Shown here: positions 6,704 to 11,987 of the stretch, in pieces
Layout of the letters: every line of letters begins with the position of its first letter
Numbering within the stretch: position 1 is the stretch's first letter
Assembly: GCA_024641205.1 (NCBI GenBank)
Contig: JAHEDM010000034.1
Span: forward strand, 1 to 11,987
Source: Actinomycetes bacterium
Lineage (GTDB): Bacteria; Actinomycetota; Acidimicrobiia; Spongiisociales; UBA4744
Direction: 5' to 3'
Length of the DNA stretch: 11,987 nucleotides
Program-made: the position numbers and the translations under genes
The notes under the pieces: model-generated
What the model saw: only the letters and a program-made list of their open reading frames with translations
What the model was told of the DNA's origin: nothing
Database searches by the model: none

Positions 6704-8068
6704 ATGCCCAATCAAGAACTCCACAGCACGTGGCTTCATTCCGAACGGTTCATCCCGCGGCGGTTCATTCGACCCGCCCTGCGCTTCACCCAAGTGGAAG
6801 CCGCCTCGGGGATCGTGCTGCTGGTGGCGGCCGTCATCGCCATCATCTGGGCCAACTCTTCTTTCGGAGATTCGTACCAGGAACTCTGGGAGACAAGCTT
6901 CAAGATCGAAGTGGGATCGTTTCACATCGAAGAAACCCTCCGCGGACTCGTCAACGACGGCTTGATGGCCGTCTTCTTCCTGGTGGTCGGATTGGAGATC
7001 AAACGCGAACTCGTGGTCGGCGAGTTGCGCGACCCGAAAGCCGCGGCGCTGCCTGCCATCGCCGCGCTGGGCGGCATGGTCGTGCCGGCATTGATCTTCC
7101 TGGCGTTCGTCGCCGGGGAAGGGGGCGAGGCCACCCGTGGCTGGGGTATCCCGATGGCTACGGACATCGCCTTCTCCATCGGCGTGGTGGCCCTCCTCGG
7201 AAGTCGGGTCCCGGTCGGAGCCAAGCTCTTCCTGCTCGCCCTGGCCATCGTCGACGACATCGGGGCGATCGCCGTCATCGCCGTGTTCTACACGGAGGAT
7301 CTTTCGTTCTCATGGCTGGCTGCAGCCCTCATCACACTCATCATCATGTGGGCCGCCCAGAAAGGAGGAATTCGAGCGCCGGCCTTCTACTGGCCGATGG
7401 GCATCCTGGCCTGGTTCTTCCTGCTCGAATCAGGGGTGCACGCCACCCTGGCCGGAGTGGCCCTGGGTTTGATGACTCCGGCCCGGCCCATGTACTCGGA
7501 CGAGGAGTATCACCACAAGGCAACCTACGTCCTCAGTACGTACGCTCCGGAGCCGGAATCTCCCCACGGCCACGACCGTGTCGACCATGAGGCTCGGCAG
7601 CTGGGCTCCATCGCCAACGAGTCCATCGCCCCACTCAACCGGCTCGAGTATTTGCTGCACCCGTGGAGTTCCTTTTTGATCGTCCCGCTGTTTGCGCTCG
7701 CCAATGCCGGTGTCCGGTTCGGAGGCGTTGACATCCTCGATGCACTGACCAGCCCGGTTGCTCTCGGCGTAGCCGTTGGTCTTCTGGTCGGCAAGATCGT
7801 CGGCATATCCGCCTTCACCGCCCTGGCCGTTCGCCTCGGGTTGGGACGGCTCCCCCGCCACACCACCTGGACACATCTGTTCGGCCTGGCTGCCCTGGCC
7901 GGCGTCGGGTTCACGGTGTCGTTGTTCGTGACCGGTCTGGCCTTCAAGAGTCCTGCGCTGACCGACCTCGCCAAGATCGGCATCTTCGCCGGATCGGGCA
8001 TCGCCGGGATCATCGGATACCTCATCCTGCGCTTCACCGGCAAACCACTCAAGACGTCCCTGCCCTAG
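6704..8068 (+). CDS. nhaA: Na+/H+ antiporter NhaA
   Basis: A 454-residue antiporter that exports Na+ in exchange for protons at the cytoplasmic membrane, supporting pH and sodium homeostasis. Diagnostic motifs are present: FFLVVGLEIKREL (91-103), MATDIAFSIG (151-160), AIVDDIGAIAVIAVFY (181-196), HATLAGVALGLMTP (246-259) and VGKIVGISAF (362-371). Asp184 and Asp185 match the E. coli ion-binding pair Asp163/Asp164, Asp154 matches Asp133, and Lys364 matches Lys300, so transport chemistry looks intact. The loop at about 262-312 is long, acidic and histidine-rich (for example SPHGHDRVDHEA), whereas E. coli NhaA has only a short connector there. The ATG at 6704 is the first that keeps the family N-terminus and avoids the DUF454 gene; no ribosome site precedes it. 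A probable terminator follows the stop. Confidence 0.96.
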   Translation: MPNQELHSTWLHSERFIPRRFIRPALRFTQVEAASGIVLLVAAVIAIIWANSSFGDSYQELWETSFKIEVGSFHIEETLRGLVNDGLMAVFFLVVGLEIKRELVVGELRDPKAAALPAIAALGGMVVPALIFLAFVAGEGGEATRGWGIPMATDIAFSIGVVALLGSRVPVGAKLFLLALAIVDDIGAIAVIAVFYTEDLSFSWLAAALITLIIMWAAQKGGIRAPAFYWPMGILAWFFLLESGVHATLAGVALGLMTPARPMYSDEEYHHKATYVLSTYAPEPESPHGHDRVDHEARQLGSIANESIAPLNRLEYLLHPWSSFLIVPLFALANAGVRFGGVDILDALTSPVALGVAVGLLVGKIVGISAFTALAVRLGLGRLPRHTTWTHLFGLAALAGVGFTVSLFVTGLAFKSPALTDLAKIGIFAGSGIAGIIGYLILRFTGKPLKTSLP

Positions 8069-8117
8069 CAAAACCACGGTCCTTCACGCGACCCGGTTCG
8101 GGTGGTGTTGCTTTCTT
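8067..8117 (+). terminator. Probable terminator after nhaA
   Basis: AGCAAAACCAC (8067-8077) pairs with GTGGTGTTGCT (8102-8112) with a single A-G mismatch, and TTTCTT follows. A smaller ACCCG/CGGGT hairpin (8091-8103) is an alternative fold. The left arm begins in the nhaA stop codon. Confidence 0.5.
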
Positions 8118-8132
8118 GAATCTGAGTCATCC

Positions 8133-8156
8133 CTTATCAGATAAGTTTGATATGAT
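8133..8156 (+). promoter_or_regulatory. hsp20 promoter with palindromic operator candidate
   Basis: CTTATCAGATAAG (8133-8145) is a perfect 13-base palindrome with a central A. A good -10, TATGAT, follows at 8151-8156. The palindrome covers the spacer and -35 area, the usual place for a repressor of heat-shock genes. It does not match the HspR box (CTTGAGT-N7-ACTCAAG) or the CIRCE element. The block from about 8111 to 8190 is much more AT-rich than its surroundings. Confidence 0.5.
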
Positions 8157-8196
8157 GTGTATAGGTACATCGCAACAGCTGAAGAAAGGAGTAGCG

Positions 8197-8628
8197 ATGG
8201 TGCTGCGTTTCATGGATCCCTTCGAAGAACTGGAACAGTTCCTCGGTGGGCGGGGAAGCGGCTGGCGGGGCGGCCTGATGCCGATGGACGCCTTTGAGAA
8301 GGAGGGCATATATACCCTCAAGTTCGATCTTCCCGGAGTTGATCCGGACCACGTCGACTTGTTGGTCGAGAACAGCATTCTCACCGTGACGGCCGAACGC
8401 AAGCTCGAAGACACCGAAGGCGCCAACTGGCTGCTGCGGGAGCGCCCCACGGGCACCCACAGCCGACAGGTACGGCTCGGTGAGCGCCTGGACACGGGTA
8501 GCGTCAATGCCTCATACGATCAAGGTGTGCTCACGGTCACCCTCCCCATCCGCGAGGAAGCCAAGCCGCACCGCGTGGCCATCAACCGTGGCTCTCACCA
8601 GGCCATCCCGGTCGAGTCGGGTTCCTGA
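8197..8628 (+). CDS. hsp20: Hsp20 / alpha-crystallin small heat-shock protein
   Basis: A 143-residue ATP-independent holdase that binds unfolding proteins in the cytoplasm. Residues 1-29 are a short N-terminal arm (FMDPFEELEQFLGG). The alpha-crystallin domain spans about 30-121: PMDAFEKEGIYTLKFDLPGV, then ENSILTVTAER (58-68), and the consensus A-x-x-x-x-GVL motif as ASYDQGVLTVTLP (105-117). The short tail carries IPVE rather than a clear I-x-I anchor. AAAGGAG at 8185-8191, 5 bases before ATG, fixes the start; an in-frame upstream extension lies in the promoter region. The gene stands alone between two terminators. Its AT-rich promoter with a palindrome suggests stress-induced control. Confidence 0.94.
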   Translation: MVLRFMDPFEELEQFLGGRGSGWRGGLMPMDAFEKEGIYTLKFDLPGVDPDHVDLLVENSILTVTAERKLEDTEGANWLLRERPTGTHSRQVRLGERLDTGSVNASYDQGVLTVTLPIREEAKPHRVAINRGSHQAIPVESGS

Positions 8629-8653
8629 ACCGACCACCGAACATCAGAAGGAC

Positions 8654-8687
8654 ACCCGGCTGAGCTTCATCAACTCAGCCGGGTTTG
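8654..8687 (+). terminator. Strong intrinsic terminator after hsp20
   Basis: ACCCGGCTGAG (8654-8664) pairs perfectly with CTCAGCCGGGT (8674-8684) around a 9-base loop, and a short T run follows. It lies 25 bases after the hsp20 stop. Confidence 0.85.
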
Positions 8688-8698
8688 TCGCAGGGGGG

Positions 8699-8704
8699 TA
8701 GGGT
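8699..8704 (+). promoter_or_regulatory. -10 for a leaderless small zinc-ribbon gene
   Basis: TAGGGT ends 6 bases before the ATG at 8711, so transcription should start at or within a base or two of the start codon. Upstream GGGGGG is too far off (over 11 bases) to be a normal ribosome site. The matching -35 position falls within the right arm of the hsp20 terminator. Confidence 0.5.
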
Positions 8705-8710
8705 GAACGT

Positions 8711-8887
8711 ATGGAGCTCGCCACAGAGATCATTTGCGTCGATTGCGGCGGTCGCGCTCACCTGATCACCCCGGTGCCCGCGGAAGAAGAACTCGAACCG
8801 GGAGACGTACTCGTCTACCGATGCGCCGATTGCCTCGATCGCTGGGACATTGTCTTTGAGCGCGACGACATCGAAGAGGTGCTCTAG
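8711..8887 (+). CDS. Small zinc-ribbon protein
   Basis: A 58-residue protein starting MELATEIICVDCGGRAHLIT. Two CxxC knuckles, Cys9-x-x-Cys12 and Cys38-x-x-Cys41, are 25 residues apart, the arrangement of a small zinc ribbon. The ends are acidic (AEEELEPGD in the middle, RDDIEEVL at the C-terminus). CADCLDRWDIVFE suggests a beta-hairpin after the second knuckle. No enzyme motif is present, so it may bind protein or nucleic acid, but that is inference from the fold. The gene directly follows the hsp20 terminator with its own likely leaderless promoter. Its TAG stop overlaps the stop of the convergent VOC gene by 4 bases. The clean pattern of cysteines and the promoter spacing make a real gene likely despite its length. 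Confidence 0.75.
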   Translation: MELATEIICVDCGGRAHLITPVPAEEELEPGDVLVYRCADCLDRWDIVFERDDIEEVL

Positions 8888-9267
8888 GAAACCTGCCGCC
8901 ACCCGGTGATCGACAGTACGTTCCCATCGGGGTCACGGAAGTCGGCAGCCAGGAGATCACGTCCGTTGCTGCTCATGACCACCCGCGGAGCAACCCTGAA
9001 CGGAACCCCCACTTCGGTCAAAGAGGCATAGGCTGCCTCGACATCATCGACTTCGAAAACCACCTCGGTCAGGCCGGGTGGGTTCGACTCGATGGCGCCT
9101 GCGATAGCGTTGAGGGCCAGGGTCACGCCACCGCCATCCAGAAACGCGAATTCCCCCGTTGCTCCCAGAACGGTCATCCCCAGCTTGTCGCGATAGAACG
9201 ACAGCGAACGGTCTAGGTCTCCCACCCGGAGAATGATGTTCGAGATCTTCGACAGGCGGCCGGTCAT
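8884..9267 (-). CDS. VOC-fold (glyoxalase/bleomycin-resistance-like) protein
   Basis: A 127-residue vicinal-oxygen-chelate protein with two beta-alpha-beta-beta-beta halves. Typical anchors are visible: ISNIILRVGDLDRSLSFYRD (8-27), GLTEVVFEVDDVEAAYASL (65-83) and DFRDPDGNVLSITGW (109-123). Metal ligands are doubtful. The first-strand position usually held by His is Asn10, and the position after DPDGN that is usually Glu is Ser119, so it may bind a ligand without the classic metal chemistry. The ATG at 9267 has AGGGA 4 bases upstream. It follows the CoA-binding gene by 23 bases on the same strand, so the two are probably one operon. Substrate cannot be told from sequence. Confidence 0.9.
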   Translation of the reverse strand: MTGRLSKISNIILRVGDLDRSLSFYRDKLGMTVLGATGEFAFLDGGGVTLALNAIAGAIESNPPGLTEVVFEVDDVEAAYASLTEVGVPFRVAPRVVMSSNGRDLLAADFRDPDGNVLSITGWRQVS

Positions 9268-9290
9268 GCTTTCCCTTCCGTCGCCGAGGA

Positions 9291-9704
9291 TTATCGAGAT
9301 AGGCGAGGAAGTTCGATGGCCGGACAGCGGTCCATGATGACATCGAGCCCGGCGGCATGGGCCCGGGCGGCCGCCTCCTCGTCGATCACGTCCAGCTGCA
9401 GCCAGACTGCCTTGGCACCGACCGCGATGGCCTCGTCGACATGCACCCCGGCCCGGGAAGACCTCCGGAAGATGTCAACCACATCGATCGGAATCGGAAT
9501 AGAGGCGAGATCGGGATAGGCGATTTCGCCCAGAATCTGCGCGGCCTTGGGATTGACCGGGATGATGCGAAACCCGCGTGATTGCAGGAAGGCAGCGACC
9601 CGATAGCTGGCCCGGGCCGGGTTCTCGCTGAGGCCGACCACCGCCCAGGTCCGGTGGTCGGTGAGCACCCGCTCGACAGTGGTTTGGTCTCCATACAGAT
9701 TCAT
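9291..9704 (-). CDS. CoA-binding domain protein, YccU-like
   Basis: A 137-residue single-domain Rossmann protein of the CoA_binding_2 (YccU) family. The nucleotide-binding start TWAVVGLSENPARASYRVA (19-37) has the expected G-x-S-x-x-P loop, and GFRIIPVNPKA (44-54) follows. The second half carries AVWLQLDVIDEEAAARA (99-115) and the family signature VIMDRCPAIE (122-131). It resembles the CoA-binding part of acyl-CoA synthetases/succinyl-CoA ligases but has no catalytic partner domain, and its physiological role is not established. The ATG at 9704 has AAGGAG 4 bases upstream. It is the first gene of a likely two-gene operon with the VOC protein and is divergent from the TPM gene. Confidence 0.92.
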   Translation of the reverse strand: MNLYGDQTTVERVLTDHRTWAVVGLSENPARASYRVAAFLQSRGFRIIPVNPKAAQILGEIAYPDLASIPIPIDVVDIFRRSSRAGVHVDEAIAVGAKAVWLQLDVIDEEAAARAHAAGLDVIMDRCPAIELPRLSR

Positions 9705-9784
9705 ACAGCTCCTTCAATCCGCCTCATCATCGCCAGCATTCCTACCGAGCGCCAAATCCCGTCGAATCGTCCCGCGTTCGACGG

Positions 9785-9790
9785 TAGGCT
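9785..9790 (+). promoter_or_regulatory. Possible -10 of the TPM-domain gene
   Basis: TAGGCT would start transcription near 9797 and leave a leader of about 13 bases holding AAAGGGG (9799-9805). GTCGAA-N10-TTCGAC (9761-9782), an inverted repeat, lies just upstream over the -35 area. Confidence 0.4.
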
Positions 9791-9809
9791 CCGGGTCGAA
9801 AGGGGTGGA

Positions 9810-11987
9810 ATGCGAAGAATCCTCATCATCGGGTTGCTGGTGTTGTTCACGACTGCTGCACCGGCCCTGGCACAGACAGCCGACTGCCCGGAGTTTGAAG
9901 GCATCACCTGCGACGGATGGGTAACCGACGCCGCCAACGTCGTCGTTGATGACCAGCGCCTCGAAGATGCGGTTGGGCGGGCGGTGGCCCAGTACGGCCA
10001 CGAGATCGCGGTGGTTGTAGTCGATGGCACCGGCAGCCGGGACACGAACGAGTTTGCCCAGGATCTGGGGAATGCCTGGGGCGTCGGTGACCCTCAACTC
10101 GACGACGGCATTGTGGTGGTCGTCAACCTCGGAGACCGAAGGACGGCCATCGAGACCGGCCCGGGAATCTTCATACCCGGCGATCAGCTCGATTTCATCG
10201 CCGGTCTCGGCAACAGCTTCTTCGCGGCCGGTGACTTCGACGGCGGTCTGGCCGCCATCGTCGGAGGGCTCGAACAGACCCTGGCCGGATTGGGCCCGGT
10301 CGACCCGACCGACACCGGCGGGCCGACCACGACCCAGTTTGAGCCCATCACGACCCAGCCAACCCCTCAGGATGAAGGCTCCGGCACCGGTGGCTGGGTA
10401 TTTGCCGGATTGATGCTGGCCGTCGGCGCGGGCTTGGTCGGCTCAGGGGCCGCCAACAGCCGCCTCGACAAAGTGCGGGCCGTTCGCAAGCAGCGACAGG
10501 AACAGGTAGACGGCGAACTGGCCCGTTTGAAGCCGGCCGGTTACGAACTGACCCTCGAAGAGGAGTTGATGTTGGCCCGGCCGGTCGAGGTACCCGAGGT
10601 CAACACCACGGCCGGGATGAACGCTCTGAGGGCACTGACCGAAGAGCGACCGGTCGCTGATAAGAAGACTCTGGAAGCTCTGTGGGCCCTCCGGGCCATC
10701 GACGTCGTCGATCAGGCTCGGCTGGACGCCGAGGTGGAGATACCGCTGGAGCTACGGGTTACGGGCGAACAAGACGTCCTCGAGGAAACCGTCCAACAGA
10801 CGGCCTCCGAAGCCGTGAAGCTGCCGACCCGGGACGAGACGGCTTTCAAGCTCAAGCTCGATGAGATCCACGGGTTGGTCGAATCGTTGCGTCCATACCG
10901 GATCGCCGAAGCCAAGCGGCGGTTGGCTCAGGACGTGGCCGGCCAGGTCCGGCAGTCGCCGGTTGGACCGGCGGTGATCTCGGACCTCGGAGTACGACTG
11001 AGCCAGGCCGCCCCGGTCCTCGAGGGAGAACGACCCCTGGCGGAATCGATCTCGGAGCTGGAAAGCACCTACGACAGGGCTCGATCGAAGACCGACCGGC
11101 TCGAGAATCTCTATGCCCGGTTGCCCGAATCCATCGCCCGGCCCGCCGTATCCGCAGCCCTGGCCGACCTCGAAGAAGATCCCGATGCTTCGCTGGAACG
11201 ATACGAATTGATCCGAACGGCTCTCGAGACTCGAGGCCGGGACCTCCAGCAGGACGGTATCGAACTTTCTGCCCTGGCCGCGTTCCTGTTGCTGAACAAC
11301 GACGAGGACAGCCTGACCGAGTTTCTCGATGCATACCACGAGGCACGCCGCCTCGGACACGAACCGGTTGTCGCCGTTGAGTTGGCCATCGCAGGTCTCC
11401 AGACCAAGGCTGAGATCGAACACGTTCGGGCGGAAGCAGCCCGACTGGGGCTTCCTATTTCGATCACTGCAGCCTTGCTGAGAGCCGGGGACCGATCCGT
11501 GGCTGCCTTTGACAGCCTGCAGCACGAGTTGGCAGGACAGGGAGTGAAGGGGGAAACAAAGCAGACGATTGCGGCCTTGCTGGCGATCTCACTCGAGCCT
11601 GCCCAAGCGATGCGCCGGTGGATCGAGGCCCGCAATGCCCTCGCCGGCCTCGGGTTGGCCGGCTCGTACGCAGACGTTGCCGCCGCTTTTGGCGCTTCAG
11701 ACCCGCGCGGACCAAAAACGTTCGCGCTGGCCTATGCGGCCCAACGACAGGCCTTGGCTCGCTCAACGATCGAGGATGCCGATCGGTTCGCACCGGAACT
11801 GGCCCACGAAGGAACGCAGCGTCAGGAAGACACCTGGACCGGCCGGCCCATCCCTTCCGATCTACGCGTGTTCGATCCCTTCACGCTCCTGTACTACCAC
11901 TGGATCATCACCCGCGGTGTCGATGTTGCCCTCGGCTGGCGCCCCATCTACCGGGACAACTCCTGGTCGGGTAACCGCAACTCCTGG
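9810..11987 (+). CDS. TPM-domain membrane-anchored protein with long helical C-terminus, cut at window edge
   Basis: 726 codons are visible and no stop is reached. Residues 1-21 are a cleavable signal peptide (MRRILIIGLLVLFTTAAPALA, cut before Gln22). A TPM domain (about 35-162) follows, with EIAVVVVDG (65-73), AWGVG (89-93), DDGIVVVVNLGDRR (98-111) and AGDFDGGL (140-147). TPM domains occur in secreted or membrane phosphatase-like and photosystem-repair proteins; catalysis is not assured here. A Thr/Pro/Gly linker leads to a membrane helix at 196-213 (WVFAGLMLAVGAG...). The rest, over 500 residues, is Glu/Arg/Leu-rich, probably coiled-coil and helical bundle in the cytoplasm, with internal helical repeats near 489, 552 and 587. 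The visible end is aromatic (LLYYHWIITRG) then Ser/Asn-rich. Cys26 and Cys34 could form an extracellular disulfide. The ATG at 9810 has AAGGGG 4 bases before it. Confidence 0.85.
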   Translation, partial: MRRILIIGLLVLFTTAAPALAQTADCPEFEGITCDGWVTDAANVVVDDQRLEDAVGRAVAQYGHEIAVVVVDGTGSRDTNEFAQDLGNAWGVGDPQLDDGIVVVVNLGDRRTAIETGPGIFIPGDQLDFIAGLGNSFFAAGDFDGGLAAIVGGLEQTLAGLGPVDPTDTGGPTTTQFEPITTQPTPQDEGSGTGGWVFAGLMLAVGAGLVGSGAANSRLDKVRAVRKQRQEQVDGELARLKPAGYELTLEEELMLARPVEVPEVNTTAGMNALRALTEERPVADKKTLEALWALRAIDVVDQARLDAEVEIPLELRVTGEQDVLEETVQQTASEAVKLPTRDETAFKLKLDEIHGLVESLRPYRIAEAKRRLAQDVAGQVRQSPVGPAVISDLGVRLSQAAPVLEGERPLAESISELESTYDRARSKTDRLENLYARLPESIARPAVSAALADLEEDPDASLERYELIRTALETRGRDLQQDGIELSALAAFLLLNNDEDSLTEFLDAYHEARRLGHEPVVAVELAIAGLQTKAEIEHVRAEAARLGLPISITAALLRAGDRSVAAFDSLQHELAGQGVKGETKQTIAALLAISLEPAQAMRRWIEARNALAGLGLAGSYADVAAAFGASDPRGPKTFALAYAAQRQALARSTIEDADRFAPELAHEGTQRQEDTWTGRPIPSDLRVFDPFTLLYYHWIITRGVDVALGWRPIYRDNSWSGNRNSW

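Noticed and set aside
6572..6925. N-terminal extension of the DUF454 frame upstream of 6571
   Set aside because: It would overlap the start of nhaA, its sequence has no family likeness, and AGGG supports the ATG at 6571.
1..11987. Defence system, mobile element, CRISPR array, tRNA or integration site
   Set aside because: No transposase, integrase, nuclease-defence genes, spaced direct repeats or cloverleaf-like sequence were seen; every larger frame belongs to an ordinary chromosomal family.

Overview
This 12-kb window is GC-rich and densely coded. It uses GTG as well as ATG starts and several TAGGCT/TAGGGT-type -10 elements lying close to start codons. Together with the gene families present, this fits a high-GC actinobacterium, most likely an uncultured Acidimicrobiia-like lineage; the taxonomic call is inference from style and content. 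I see no IS element, prophage, CRISPR array, tRNA or rRNA. It reads as chromosomal housekeeping and stress sequence, not an accessory island.

Left part (1-4676): a partial lipoprotein gene leaves the left edge on the minus strand. A small Cys-rich protein gene (722-895, plus) and a strong hairpin follow. Next comes a minus-strand pair, polX (family X DNA polymerase with a PHP domain) followed after 34 bases by a GH13 alpha-glucan hydrolase. A divergent intergenic region upstream of polX holds a perfect 14-bp inverted repeat around TATA-like sequence.

Middle part (4791-8628): reading away from polX is a tight two-gene unit, a seven-bladed Asp-box (BNR) beta-propeller protein and, 5 bases later, a MoaD/ThiS-type ubiquitin-like protein ending in Gly-Gly. 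A minus-strand DUF454 membrane protein is then divergent from nhaA (Na+/H+ antiporter). After a probable terminator comes an hsp20 small heat-shock gene with an AT-rich promoter and a perfect palindrome, closed by a strong terminator.

Right part (8711-11987): a 58-residue zinc-ribbon gene, probably translated from a leaderless or nearly leaderless mRNA, meets a VOC-fold gene tail to tail so that both stop codons share one CTAG. The VOC gene follows a CoA-binding (YccU-like) gene in a minus-strand operon. Divergent from these, a large secreted or membrane-anchored TPM-domain protein with a long helical C-terminal region runs off the right edge.

The items that most deserve follow-up are the propeller/MoaD-like pair with its inverted-repeat-bearing control region shared with polX, the TPM protein with its helical repeats, and two small CxxC proteins. 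None is proven to be a new system; the propeller/ubiquitin-like pair is the best candidate for an uncharacterised function.
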